Below, piece after piece: positions 16,137 through 24,252 of a stretch of DNA of 64,000 bases. The stretch's first letter is position 1. Each line of letters begins with the position of its first letter. The translations under genes and the position numbers were made by a program. The DNA lies in NCBI GenBank assembly GCA_963739995.1, contig CAVUCH010000009.1, positions 28,248-92,247 of the forward strand. The letters are read 5' to 3'. The notes under the pieces are model-generated. The model searched no databases and was not told the origin of the DNA. It worked only from the letters and a program-made list of their open reading frames with translations. Source of the stretch: CAVUCH01 sp963739995. Its GTDB lineage: Bacteria; Acidobacteriota; Vicinamibacteria; Vicinamibacterales; JAENWD01.

Positions 16137-16997
16137 ATGGCTGCGCGATCCACATGGAAAGGATTCCTGAAAGTCAGCCTGGTGAACATCCCGATTCGCG
16201 TGTTTCCGGCGACGGAATCGGCCGCGTTGCTCTCGTTCAACCAGCTCCACAGCGTGTGTCAGACGCGCATCCAGCAGAAGCGCTGGTGTCCATCGTGTGA
16301 CCGCGAAGTGCCCAACACGGAAATCGCCAAGGGGTACGAGTTCCAGAAGGGCCGCTACGTGGTGATGACCGAGGACGACTTTTCGAAGGTGACCGTCGAG
16401 TCGACCCGCGTCATCAACATGGTGCAGTTCTCGGACGAGTCTGCCATCGACCCGATGTACGTGGACAAGGCGTACTATCTCGCACCCGATGGCGCCGTGG
16501 CGGCCGAAGCCTTTGCGGTCATGCGCGAAGGGATGCGGGGCAAGGCGGGCATCGGGAAGGTGGCGCTCTATGGCCGCGAGTACCTCGTCGCCGTGAAGCC
16601 GCAGGAACACGGCATGGTGATGTATACCCTGCATCACGCGGCGGAGCTGCGCGGCATCGCTCAGATTGAAGAGCTCGGGAGCGTGCCGAAGACGGTGAAG
16701 CCGGAAGAGCTGAAGCTCGCGCAGCAGGTCGTGGAGATGTACAGCGGCGATCTGAATCTGAACGACTACAAGGACGAGTACAAGGAAGAGCTCCGTCGCG
16801 TGATCAACGCCAAGGTCGCCGGCGAGGAGGTCGTCGCGGCCGAGGTTCCGGAAGCGCCGAGCAATGTAGTGGACCTGATGGCGGCGCTCCGCAAGAGTCT
16901 CGACGCGGTGAGCGCCGGTAAGAAGCCGACGGCGAAAGCGGATCTGCCCAAGAAGGCGCCAGCCGCCAAAGCCGAGCCCAGACGCAGGCGGGCCTAG
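16137..16997 (+). CDS. ku: DNA end-binding protein Ku (non-homologous end joining)
   Basis: A 286-aa bacterial Ku, forming a homodimeric ring on DNA double-strand ends and recruiting LigD. The start MAARSTWKGFLKVSLVNIP is typical of the family (WKGFLKVSLV), followed by RWCPSCDREVP (possible zinc-like cysteine pair), GYEFQKGRYVVMTEDD, and the bridge region with YYLAPDG and HGMVMYTLHHAAELRG. The C-terminal tail (from about residue 255) is Lys/Ala/Pro-rich, as in many bacterial Ku proteins where the tail binds DNA and the ligase. No ligD gene is visible in the window. GGAG(T) just before ATG 16137 gives a ribosome site. With uvrA, uvrC and a glycosylase, this is the fourth DNA repair gene here. 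Confidence 0.95.
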   Translation: MAARSTWKGFLKVSLVNIPIRVFPATESAALLSFNQLHSVCQTRIQQKRWCPSCDREVPNTEIAKGYEFQKGRYVVMTEDDFSKVTVESTRVINMVQFSDESAIDPMYVDKAYYLAPDGAVAAEAFAVMREGMRGKAGIGKVALYGREYLVAVKPQEHGMVMYTLHHAAELRGIAQIEELGSVPKTVKPEELKLAQQVVEMYSGDLNLNDYKDEYKEELRRVINAKVAGEEVVAAEVPEAPSNVVDLMAALRKSLDAVSAGKKPTAKADLPKKAPAAKAEPRRRRA

Positions 16998-17158
16998 TGG
17001 CCTGTATCGGCTGAAGCGGTAGTGGATTTCGAGCGCGGCGCCTGGCTGGCAAGGCGCGACGACCGAGCAGACCGGGAGTATTCGAGGGAGGAGCAACGCC
17101 GCCAGCCGGGATACCCCGCCCGAAAGGCACTACTGATTCAGCTGATACAGGCCACTAG
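16994..17158. repeat. 165-bp element with ~30-bp terminal inverted repeats
   Basis: Between the convergent Ku and phosphatidyltransferase genes lies an element with near-identical inverted ends: 16994-17023 begins CTAGTGGCCTGTATC, and 17129-17158 is its reverse complement with about three mismatches over 30 bases. A second, inner inverted pair is CCTGGCTGG (about 17041) against CCAGCCGGG (about 17102). The middle holds GACGACCGAGCAGACCGGG and a GGAGGAGC stretch. The left end overlaps the Ku stop codon. The layout fits a miniature inverted-repeat element or a structured RNA; there is no coding sequence inside that I can support. Confidence 0.65.
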
Positions 17159-17160
17159 CG

Positions 17161-17937
17161 TCAGAACGTTCGGCCGAGCAGCCCCAGCAATCCCGGCCCC
17201 GTCGCGACCGGGTCTCCGATCCATTCCGGCGGCGTGATGCAGACGAACGCCAGGATGGCGAGCACCCACAAATCGTAGCCGAGCGTTGCACGCTCGTCAG
17301 TCCAGAAGAACGCGTGCCAGAGGAGTCCCGTCGCGCCGGCCTGTGAGGGCATCGGCAGCTGGTTCAGGGCGAGATACGTGTAGTAGATCCTGTTCGCGAC
17401 GGTGATCACCGACAGGATCAGAATGACCCAGAGCACCGCCGCCATCCGGTTGGTGAACGCCCCGATCATGAAGAGCACGATCCGCTCAGGGCGCTCCATG
17501 AAGCCCACCTTGCACCGCTCGACCAGCGACTCCGCGCGCGCCCGCGAGTAGCTCGTCATGGTGGCGAAGATGAGCGTCAATGTGGTGATGAGCACGTAAT
17601 CGTGGCTGCCCAGCCGCGAGTACAGATAGACGAGCCCCGTGAACAGCGCGAGGTCGGAGAAGCGATCCAGCGTCGAGTCCCAGAAGGCCCCGAACGCCGA
17701 CTGCTTGCCGGTGATGTGCGCCACCTTGCCGTCGATGAAATCGAAGATGTTCGCGACGATCATGATGAGCCCGGCCACGATGAAGTGACCGCGAGCGAGC
17801 GCAATACCGGCGCCCACGTTGATGAGGACTCCGATGAGCGTGAGGACGTTGGGGTGGATGCCGAGCGCGACGCTCGTGCGGATGATCGCGCGCAGCGGGA
17901 ACATGCAGACTGCGCCGATCGCGCCGGTGAAGGTCAT
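17161..17937 (-). CDS. CDP-alcohol phosphatidyltransferase family protein
   Basis: A 258-aa integral membrane enzyme transferring a phosphatidyl (or related phospho-alcohol) group from a CDP-alcohol. The family signature D-x2-D-G-x2-A-x8-G-x3-D-x3-D is complete: DFIDGKVAHITGKQSAFG followed by AFWDSTLDR (about residues 56-82), although the usual Arg after Ala is His. About six hydrophobic helices surround it. Members make phosphatidylglycerol, phosphatidylinositol phosphate, cardiolipin or archaetidyl lipids; the exact product is not readable. ATG 17937 fits the family start; 36 upstream codons look non-coding. The gene is divergent from uvrC with a short shared spacer containing a TATAAT box. 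Confidence 0.88.
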   Translation of the reverse strand: MTFTGAIGAVCMFPLRAIIRTSVALGIHPNVLTLIGVLINVGAGIALARGHFIVAGLIMIVANIFDFIDGKVAHITGKQSAFGAFWDSTLDRFSDLALFTGLVYLYSRLGSHDYVLITTLTLIFATMTSYSRARAESLVERCKVGFMERPERIVLFMIGAFTNRMAAVLWVILILSVITVANRIYYTYLALNQLPMPSQAGATGLLWHAFFWTDERATLGYDLWVLAILAFVCITPPEWIGDPVATGPGLLGLLGRTF

Positions 17938-18006
17938 GTGAGCCGAGCCGTTCGTGTCGCGCCGGTCGCTGGTGGCCGCGCGCCCGTGGGCGGGCGATCG
18001 GTCCGC

Positions 18007-18012
18007 TATAAT
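18007..18012 (+). promoter_or_regulatory. TATAAT -10 box upstream of uvrC
   Basis: A consensus TATAAT stands out in this GC-rich spacer, 41 bases before the uvrC start. The hexamer 17 bases further upstream (CCGTGG) does not resemble TTGACA, so only the -10 element is convincing. Confidence 0.4.
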
Positions 18013-18053
18013 TGGGGGTTCGGAAGCGCGCCGCAGACGCGGCATAGTAGCCC

Positions 18054-19919
18054 ATGCCCATCCGTGATCTCAAGACCCAGATCGGCAGGTTGCCGGAGCA
18101 GCCAGGGGTCTATCTGTACTTCAATGCCGCGGGGGACACGATCTACGTGGGGAAGGCGCGAGCCCTGCGCGACCGCGTCCGGAGCTATCTTGGTGCGTAC
18201 GGCGTCAACCCGAAGACCAACGCGCTGCTCGATGAGGCCGATCGGCTCGAGGTCATCGTCACGGATTCCGTGGTCGAGGCGCTGGCGCTCGAGAACAACC
18301 TCATCAAGCAGCGCGCGCCGAAATACAACATCCTGCTGCGCGATGACAAGAGCTACCCGTACCTCCAGCTGACCACGGGCGAGACGTTCCCGCGCGTCCT
18401 CGTGGCGCGCCGCGTCGAACGGGACGGCCACACCTACGCAGGCCCGTTCCTGCCCGCGCGGTTTGCGCGAAAGACGATGGCCTTGACGCACCGCCTTTTC
18501 GGGATCCGCTCGTGCAACGAGGTCATCACGGGCAAGCGCGCACGTCCGTGCCTCGAGTACGACATCCACCGGTGCCTGGCTCCGTGCGTGGACACCCTCT
18601 GCTCCGAAACGGAGTATCAGCACGCCGTGCAGGACACCAGACTCTTCCTCGAGGGCCGGAGCGACGAGCTGACGGAGCAGCTGCGCGGACGGATGGTGGA
18701 GGCCGCCGAGGCGGAGCAGTACGAGCGCGCGGGACAGTTGCGTGATGCGATGCGCACCGTGCAGACGCTGCACGAGCAGCAGCAGAAGATGGCCAGGGCC
18801 GAGCTGGGCGACCAAGACGTCTTTGGCCTGAAGGTCGGCCCAGCGGGCGCGGTGATCCTGGTGTTCCTCGTGCGCCGGGGGCGCGTGATCGAGCGCATCG
18901 AGCTGGTGACCGAAAGCGAGGCCGGCGCGGCCACGAGCGAGGCCGAGGTGCTGCAGGCGGCAATCCCGCAATTTTACGAGATGCGCGCAGTTCCTCCGGA
19001 TGTGCACCTGCCGGTGGACATCGACGATGCGGACACGGTCGCCGAGTGGCTGAGTGGGCGTGCGGGACGCCGAGTGCAGGTGCTGTCGCCCAAGCGTGGC
19101 GAGAAGCGCGGGCTCGTGGACCTGGCGATCAGGAACGCAACGCTGGCCTACCAGACCCGCTTCGGCGGCGGCACGACCGCGAACTACGAGGCGCTCGAAA
19201 CCCTTCGCTCGGTGCTGCACCTCGAGGCGCTCCCGCGCCGGATTGAGTGCTTCGACATCTCCACGATCCAGGGTGCGGAAACCGTGGCGTCGATGGTCGT
19301 GTGCGAGGATGGCCGGATGCGTCGCAATGAATACCGCAAGTTCCGCGTCCGTCCCGACCTTGCGCGGGAAGACGCCCCTGTGGGGCAGGGCTTCAGCCCT
19401 GCAGACGCCCCCCGCTTCCTCGACGACTTCGCCGCAATGCGGCAGGTGGTCACGCGTCGGTACCGCAAGCTGCTCGAAGCCGGCGGCCCCTTCCCCGACC
19501 TGATCGTCATCGACGGCGGCAAGGGTCAGCTGGCGGCCGCGTACGAGGCTCTGGAGTCGCTCGGTCTAGCAAACCTCGTCGCTGTGGGGCTTGCGAAGAA
19601 GGAGGAGCTGATCTTCACCCGCGATCACCCGGATCCGATTGGGCTCGCAGCGAACGATCCGGCGCTGCTGCTCCTGCAGCAGATTCGCGACGAGGCGCAT
19701 CGTTTCGCCGTGACCTTTCACAGGAAGGCCCGCAGCATGCGCGACCTGCGATCCGAGCTCGACGGCGTGCCCGGAATCGGGCCGCGGCGACGCAAGACAC
19801 TGCTGACGACGTTCGGCAGTCTCGCCGGCGTCCGGCGTGCCACCCGTGAGGAGCTGGTGTCGACCGTGGGCACGAAGGTGGCCGACGCGGTACTCTCGTA
19901 CTTCAGTAGACAGGGCTGA
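18054..19919 (+). CDS. uvrC: Excinuclease ABC subunit UvrC, with an 11-residue in-frame insertion
   Basis: A 621-aa UvrC, which makes both incisions in nucleotide excision repair. The GIY-YIG domain is N-terminal (PGVYLYFN ... IYVGKA ... LENNLIKQ), followed by Cys motifs around RPCLEYDIHRCLAPC, the UVR motif (about 205-235), the RNase-H-like nuclease domain (CFDISTIQG, VIDGGKGQL, RFAVTFHR) and the C-terminal HhH pair (LDGVPGIGPRRRKTLL). Residues 443-453 (VGQGFSPADAP) interrupt the usual path from RPDLARED to the DDFAAMRQVVTRRY helix. They are encoded by a 33-bp palindromic insertion flanked by direct repeats, so the frame is kept. All catalytic motifs I can identify remain. It is divergent from the phosphatidyltransferase gene. 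Confidence 0.96.
   Translation: MPIRDLKTQIGRLPEQPGVYLYFNAAGDTIYVGKARALRDRVRSYLGAYGVNPKTNALLDEADRLEVIVTDSVVEALALENNLIKQRAPKYNILLRDDKSYPYLQLTTGETFPRVLVARRVERDGHTYAGPFLPARFARKTMALTHRLFGIRSCNEVITGKRARPCLEYDIHRCLAPCVDTLCSETEYQHAVQDTRLFLEGRSDELTEQLRGRMVEAAEAEQYERAGQLRDAMRTVQTLHEQQQKMARAELGDQDVFGLKVGPAGAVILVFLVRRGRVIERIELVTESEAGAATSEAEVLQAAIPQFYEMRAVPPDVHLPVDIDDADTVAEWLSGRAGRRVQVLSPKRGEKRGLVDLAIRNATLAYQTRFGGGTTANYEALETLRSVLHLEALPRRIECFDISTIQGAETVASMVVCEDGRMRRNEYRKFRVRPDLAREDAPVGQGFSPADAPRFLDDFAAMRQVVTRRYRKLLEAGGPFPDLIVIDGGKGQLAAAYEALESLGLANLVAVGLAKKEELIFTRDHPDPIGLAANDPALLLLQQIRDEAHRFAVTFHRKARSMRDLRSELDGVPGIGPRRRKTLLTTFGSLAGVRRATREELVSTVGTKVADAVLSYFSRQG
19371..19411 (+). repeat. In-frame palindromic insertion in uvrC with 8-bp direct repeats
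   Basis: The core 19385-19402 is a perfect 6-bp-arm palindrome, GCAGGG-CTTCAG-CCCTGC. It lies between two copies of GACGCCCC (19371-19378 and 19404-19411) whose starts are exactly 33 bases apart. Removing one 33-bp unit joins D-A-P directly to R-F-L-D-D-F and restores a normal UvrC spacing. The pattern is that expected from insertion with target-site duplication. Confidence 0.75.
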
Positions 19920-19978
19920 AGGCGGGCGCCGGGGCGGGCGGGGTGACTGGCAAGTGCGGGGACCGTTTCGGCAGGTGG

Positions 19979-20380
19979 TCAGTAGTCCCACCACCCCACC
20001 CCGCTCGAATTTTCAACGGTTACGCTGGCCGCCTCAGATGTCAATTGCTGGTATGAGGCCCTGACATCCACAACGCCAGCTTGCAGCGCCGACAACACGC
20101 CTGTCGCCGAGATGGTGGCGACGACGGTATTCGACACCTGCCATCTGACGCTGTCCGGCGTGACCGTCTGCGCCGCGCCATCGCTCAGCACGGTCACAGC
20201 GGATAATTGCACCGTCGTGCCCGCCTCCAGAGTCGGAGGGACAGTAATACGGAGGATCTGAATCGTGGGCGTTGCCGGTGGGGGAGGTTGGGCGCTCGGC
20301 GCAGTCGGCGAGGGCTGCGCGCCGCCGCCGCACGCCCAGACGAGGATCAGCGGAACCGCCGCAACCAAAGGGTGCTTCAT
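19979..20380 (-). CDS. Small lipoprotein with bacterial Ig-like (BIG2-type) domain
   Basis: A 133-aa putative lipoprotein. The signal peptide is short (LVAAVPLILVWACGGG) with Cys at residue 17 in a VWAC lipobox-like context. A Pro/Ala/Thr-rich linker leads into one Ig-like domain (about residues 40-125) with the BIG2 pattern: a strand ending in TVQLSAVTVLSDGA, then VRWQVSNTVVATISATGVLSALQAG, and VDVRASYQ. Such domains are common on secreted adhesins and on isolated lipoproteins in Acidobacteria. GGAGGTG seven bases before ATG 20378-20380 gives a strong ribosome site. Function unknown; surface exposure is inferred. It converges with uvrC. Confidence 0.78.
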   Translation of the reverse strand: MKHPLVAAVPLILVWACGGGAQPSPTAPSAQPPPPATPTIQILRITVPPTLEAGTTVQLSAVTVLSDGAAQTVTPDSVRWQVSNTVVATISATGVLSALQAGVVDVRASYQQLTSEAASVTVENSSGVGWWDY

Positions 20381-20654
20381 TGCAACACCTCCGTGACTTG
20401 CTCGCGGGCAGATTGCCTGGCTACCTCAATCGTGTCGTGGATCTTCGCGAACAGTAAACGTCGTGGGAAACTATCACAGTTCCCGCCTCACCGCCTCTGC
20501 TAAATGCACGTTGGGCGGACCGCTTATTCCTTGGCCCCTCGGGCGCGCGGCGGAGCGCTCTTGGGCAGCGCCGGAAGATTTGTTCAAACGTTGACCACCA
20601 CCGCCGTGTCCCTCCCTTGCTTAGGCGCGCCGAGTTGGCCTAACCTGTAGGGTC

Positions 20655-21290
20655 TTGCCTCCACTGGATATCACGCAGATTCTGATTGCGTTCGCGGTGC
20701 TGCTGTTCTCGCTGACGGTGCACGAGGCAGCGCACGCGTTCACGGCCGACCGCCTCGGCGATCCCACGGCGCGTCTGCTCGGGCGGGTATCGCTCAACCC
20801 CGCGGTGCACGTCGATCCAATCGGAACCGTGCTCTTCCCGCTCATCGCGATTGCGACGAACCTTCCCGTCATCGGCTGGGCCAAGCCGGTGCCGGTTGAC
20901 GGGCGGAACCTCCGGCATTTCCGGCGCGACTTCATGCTGATCGCCGCGGCAGGTCCGGCGAGCAACCTGGTGCTGGCGGCGATCGCGGCGGTCGTGTGGC
21001 GCCTGTTGTCGGGTGGCGCGGTCGATGTCGCCGACGTGCCGGAACTGGTCGTGACCGTGCTGCAGCGCATGTTGCTGATCAACGTGCTGCTCGCCGTCTT
21101 CAACATGATCCCGATACCGCCGCTGGACGGCGGCAACGTGCTGGCGGGCCTTCTGCCCCCCGCCCTGGCCGAGCAGTACGACCGCTTGCGACCCTGGGGG
21201 TTCCTGCTGCTCTATGCGCTGATGCTCACGGGCATGCTGAGCGTCATCGTCGGCCCCCCGGCGCAACTGATCCTGTCATGGCTCCTGTAG
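20655..21290 (+). CDS. Site-2 protease family (peptidase M50) membrane protein
   Basis: A 211-aa compact intramembrane metalloprotease. The zinc-binding HEAAH motif is in LTVHEAAHAF (about residues 23-27), inside the first membrane helix, and the third ligand Asp is in NMIPIPPLDGG (about 155-165). Five or six hydrophobic segments are present; no PDZ domain, so it belongs to the minimal group of M50 proteins often found next to trpS and scpA in several phyla. Substrate unknown; regulated proteolysis in the membrane is inference. The start is TTG 20655 or another weak start near it. The gene overlaps trpS by 13 bases and leads a run of four genes. Confidence 0.88.
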   Translation: MPPLDITQILIAFAVLLFSLTVHEAAHAFTADRLGDPTARLLGRVSLNPAVHVDPIGTVLFPLIAIATNLPVIGWAKPVPVDGRNLRHFRRDFMLIAAAGPASNLVLAAIAAVVWRLLSGGAVDVADVPELVVTVLQRMLLINVLLAVFNMIPIPPLDGGNVLAGLLPPALAEQYDRLRPWGFLLLYALMLTGMLSVIVGPPAQLILSWLL

Positions 21291-22285
21291 CTGCCCGCGC
21301 CCGCGTCGTCTCCGGGATGCGGCCGACGGGCAGGCTCCACCTCGGACACCTCGTGGGTGCCCTGCGGAACTGGGTCGACCTCCAGGCGGAGTACGACTGC
21401 TTCTACTTCGTGGCGGACTGGCACGCGCTGACGAGCGGCTTTGCGGACACGTCGGAGCTGACGGCATACGCGCGCGACAACGCCGCCGACTGGATCGCCG
21501 CCGGCCTCGATCCCGAGCGGAGCACGCTGTTCGTCCAGTCGCTCGTGCCCGAGCACGCGGAGCTCGCGCTGCTGCTCTCGATGATCATCCCGATCCCGTG
21601 GCTCGAGCGGGTGCCGACCTACAAGGAGCAGATCGATCAGCTCTCGGACAAGGACCTGTCGTCCGTCGGATTTCTCAGCTATCCCTTGCTGCAGACCGCC
21701 GACGTCATCATGTACAACGCGCGGTATGTGCCGGTGGGAGAGGATCAGGTCCCGCACCTGGAGCTGTCGCGCGAGATCGTGCGCCGCTTCCACAACCTGT
21801 ACGGGGAGGTGTTCGTCGAACCGCAGCCGCTGCTCACGCCGGTTCCGCGCCTGCCCGGGCTCGACAACCGGAAGATGAGCAAGAGCTACCAGAACACGAT
21901 CGATCTCGCCGACCCGGCGGACGTCGTGATCAAGAAGGTGCGCATGATGTACACGGACCCGAAGCGTGTCCGCGCCGACATCCCGGGGACGGTCGAGGGG
22001 AATCCCGTCTTCATCTACCACGAGGCGTTCAACCCCTGCACGGCCGAAGTCGAGGATCTGAAGGCACGCTATCGCGAGGGGCGGGTCGGCGATGTCGAAG
22101 TGAAGACGAAGCTGGCGACGGCCCTGAACACGCTGCTCGAGCCGATGCGGCAACGCCGCGCGCAGGTGCTCGCTCGGCCGGGGTACGTTGACGACGTTCT
22201 CTTCGAAGGCTCCAGGCGGGCGCGCGTGCACGCCGGGGAGACGATGGCGCGCGTGCGTGAGGCGATGAAGATCGCGTATCGCTGA
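21278..22285 (+). CDS. trpS: Tryptophan--tRNA ligase
   Basis: A 335-aa class I aminoacyl-tRNA synthetase. The HIGH motif appears as HLGH in TGRLHLGHLVG (residues 15-25) and the KMSKS loop is exact, in RKMSKSYQNT (about 200). Other TrpRS features are FVADWHALT, the DQVPHLELSR segment and the C-terminal anticodon-binding part with LKARYREGRVGD. Length is normal. ATG 21278 lies inside the end of the protease gene, so the two are coupled. Synteny site-2 protease - trpS - scpA - scpB is recognised in many bacteria, which supports all four calls. Confidence 0.97.
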   Translation: MAPVAARARVVSGMRPTGRLHLGHLVGALRNWVDLQAEYDCFYFVADWHALTSGFADTSELTAYARDNAADWIAAGLDPERSTLFVQSLVPEHAELALLLSMIIPIPWLERVPTYKEQIDQLSDKDLSSVGFLSYPLLQTADVIMYNARYVPVGEDQVPHLELSREIVRRFHNLYGEVFVEPQPLLTPVPRLPGLDNRKMSKSYQNTIDLADPADVVIKKVRMMYTDPKRVRADIPGTVEGNPVFIYHEAFNPCTAEVEDLKARYREGRVGDVEVKTKLATALNTLLEPMRQRRAQVLARPGYVDDVLFEGSRRARVHAGETMARVREAMKIAYR

Positions 22286-22359
22286 ATCCGGCCGGCTGCA
22301 CGGTCGATTCCACCCATAGCTCGGTACTGCAGACATCCGGACGCGAGGCGCCAATCACT

Positions 22360-23226
22360 GTGGATTTGCCAAAGGACTTCGAGTCGTCGCTCGAGGCGTA
22401 CCCAATCAAGCTCGAATCCTTCGAGGGACCGCTCGATCTGCTCATTCACCTCATCAAGACGAACGAGGTGAACGTCTACGACATCCCGATCGCACTCATC
22501 ACGAATCAGTACCTCGAATACATCGAGCTGATGCAGGAGATGAACCTCGACATCGCGGGCGAGTTCCTGGTGATGGCGGCGACGCTGATCCACATCAAGT
22601 CCCGCATGCTGCTGCCGCGTCCGCCGACCGAGGCGGAGCTCGACCGGGAAGAAGAGGATCCGCGCGAGGCGCTGGTCCGCCGTTTAATCGAACATCAGCG
22701 GTTCAAGGTGGCGGCGGAGCTGCTGCACGAGCGCGAGACGTGGCGCAGCGCCCAATGGCCGCGCTCGGATGCTGCCGTGGCCGACATCGCCGGCGAGGGC
22801 GTCGAGCCCGAACTGGAGGTCGATCTCTTCAGCCTGCTCGCGGCCTTCCGCGGGGTGCTCGAACGGGCCCGGCAGCGGCCCCGCGTGCTGCTGCCGCCCG
22901 AGCAGATCTCGATCGAATCGCGGATCGAGGTCCTGCTGACGCGTCTCTCCGAGACGGAGGCCTGCGGCTTCGAGGACCTGTTTGGGGACGTGTCCGGGCG
23001 CGGCGACCTCATCGTGACGTTTCTCGCGCTCCTCGAGATGATCCGGCTCAAGCTGGTGCGCATCTTCCAGTCGGGGTCCTTCGGCCCCATTCGCGTGTAC
23101 AAGCGCGCACGGCCCGCAGACGCGCCGCACCCGATCATGGATCCCGAGGACGTGCACGCCGCGCATGCGCACGCGAGGCCGGCGCCGGATGCGGCCGGCC
23201 CTCCCGCGCGGACCGACGACGAGTAA
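22360..23226 (+). CDS. scpA: Segregation and condensation protein A
   Basis: A 288-aa kleisin subunit of the bacterial condensin Smc-ScpAB, which compacts and segregates the chromosome. The N-terminal Smc-neck-binding region (FEGPLDLLIHLIKTNEVNVYDIPI, about 20-43) is the family signature, followed by EFLVMAATLIHIKSRMLLP. The C-terminal winged helix contains VTFLALLEMIRLKLVRIFQ. A His/Ala/Pro-rich tail after about residue 255 is an extension without recognised domain. It starts at GTG 22360, 74 bp after trpS, and scpB follows after 33 bp. No smc gene is in the window. Confidence 0.95.
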   Translation: MDLPKDFESSLEAYPIKLESFEGPLDLLIHLIKTNEVNVYDIPIALITNQYLEYIELMQEMNLDIAGEFLVMAATLIHIKSRMLLPRPPTEAELDREEEDPREALVRRLIEHQRFKVAAELLHERETWRSAQWPRSDAAVADIAGEGVEPELEVDLFSLLAAFRGVLERARQRPRVLLPPEQISIESRIEVLLTRLSETEACGFEDLFGDVSGRGDLIVTFLALLEMIRLKLVRIFQSGSFGPIRVYKRARPADAPHPIMDPEDVHAAHAHARPAPDAAGPPARTDDE

Positions 23227-23259
23227 CGCTGCGGCTCCAGCGGGCCAGAGCGGACTGAC

Positions 23260-24162
23260 ATGCCGATGGACAACGATCAGCAGGACCCAGCGACTGATGC
23301 GCCGACTTCGAATGTTCGGACGGGAGACGGAGAGGCCGCACAGATGGACACCGCCACTGGCGACGACCGCGTCAGGGATGGCGGCGCCGTCGCCGAGGCG
23401 CAGGCGGGCGCAGCAGCCGAGCATGTGGTCGCGGACCCGCCCGATGTGATGACGGTGGACGCCGTGATGGAGGCCGCCACACCCGGTGGAATCGCACAGC
23501 CGCTCAACGAGCAGCTCGTCGTCGTGATCGAGGCCATCGTCTTCGCCTCGCCGGAGCCGATCACGTTGAGAGCCATTCTCAAGCTGCTGGATGCGGAACC
23601 GAAGGAGCAGGTGCAGGCTGCGATCGCGGAACTGCAGCGTCGGTACGAGGATCGTCCCGGCGGCCTCCAGCTCGTGGAGGTCGCCAATGGCTACCAGATT
23701 GTCACCCGCCCGGAACTGCACGAATGGGTGCGCCGTATGTTCGACGAGCGCACCACGCAGAAGCTGTCGGTGCAGGCGCTCGAGACGCTCGCGGTCATCG
23801 CCTACAAGCAGCCGATCACGGCCGCCGAAATCACCGAGATCCGCGGCGTGAACACGTCCGGGGTGATCGGTACGCTGCTCGAACGGGGCCTCGTGAAGAT
23901 CAGCGGCCGCAGGCAGGTTGTCGGGCGGCCCTTCCTCTACTCGACGACGCGGGAGTTCCTCGACCGCTTCGGCCTTCGTGACCTCAATGATCTGCCAAAG
24001 GTGGAAGACATGGCCGCCGCACTCGGCTTCGAAGTGCCCGCGGGCTTCGCGACCGACACGGCGCAAACGCTGCTTGCCGATGAACCCGCGACGGTGGAGG
24101 ACGTGGCCGTCATGACCGGAGAGGGAGGGGGAGTGGAGGACGGGGAGGAAGAAGACACTTAG
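23260..24162 (+). CDS. scpB: Segregation and condensation protein B
   Basis: A 300-aa ScpB, the winged-helix partner of ScpA in the Smc complex. The conserved tandem winged-helix region runs from about residue 80 to 250: VVVIEAIVFASPEPITLRAI, GGLQLVEVANGYQIVTRPE, LSVQALETLAVIAYKQPITAAEI (the most diagnostic stretch), EIRGVNTSGVIGTLLERGLV and GRPFLYSTTREFLDRFGL. About 75 acidic, low-complexity residues precede the fold and an acidic tail follows it (GVEDGEEEDT), both longer than in typical 190-aa ScpB proteins. The true start might be further in, but the ATG at 23260 is 33 bp behind scpA. Its stop lies just before an AT-rich repeat. Confidence 0.94.
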   Translation: MPMDNDQQDPATDAPTSNVRTGDGEAAQMDTATGDDRVRDGGAVAEAQAGAAAEHVVADPPDVMTVDAVMEAATPGGIAQPLNEQLVVVIEAIVFASPEPITLRAILKLLDAEPKEQVQAAIAELQRRYEDRPGGLQLVEVANGYQIVTRPELHEWVRRMFDERTTQKLSVQALETLAVIAYKQPITAAEITEIRGVNTSGVIGTLLERGLVKISGRRQVVGRPFLYSTTREFLDRFGLRDLNDLPKVEDMAAALGFEVPAGFATDTAQTLLADEPATVEDVAVMTGEGGGVEDGEEEDT

Positions 24163-24173
24163 CAGGAGCGTCT

Positions 24174-24245
24174 AATGAAAGATGAAAAGTAAGAAATGTA
24201 AGGCCCTGTTCCCGTTATACATTGTGCATTCTGCATTCTGCATTT
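24174..24245. repeat. AT-rich inverted heptad-like repeat (TGCATTC words)
   Basis: Between the convergent scpB and DUF2585 genes. The left arm 24174-24200 has AATGAAAGATGAAAAG-type words; the right arm 24216-24245 has ATTGTGCATTCTGCATTC repeated with a period of seven. The reverse complement of the right arm (AATGCAGAATGCAGAATGC...) aligns with the left arm and closely matches the left arm of the element at 924-1050, including the shared string AGAATGCACAATGTA. Confidence 0.65.
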
Positions 24246-24252
24246 CGGTGTC

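Noticed and set aside
17022..17237. Small open frame inside the 165-bp inverted-repeat element
   Set aside because: No ribosome site, no family similarity, and it runs into the convergent gene; the repeat structure explains the sequence better.
20381..20654. Possible tRNA or small RNA gene in the spacer before the site-2 protease
   Set aside because: No cloverleaf with TTCGANNC-type T loop and acceptor pairing can be built; only weak local stems.
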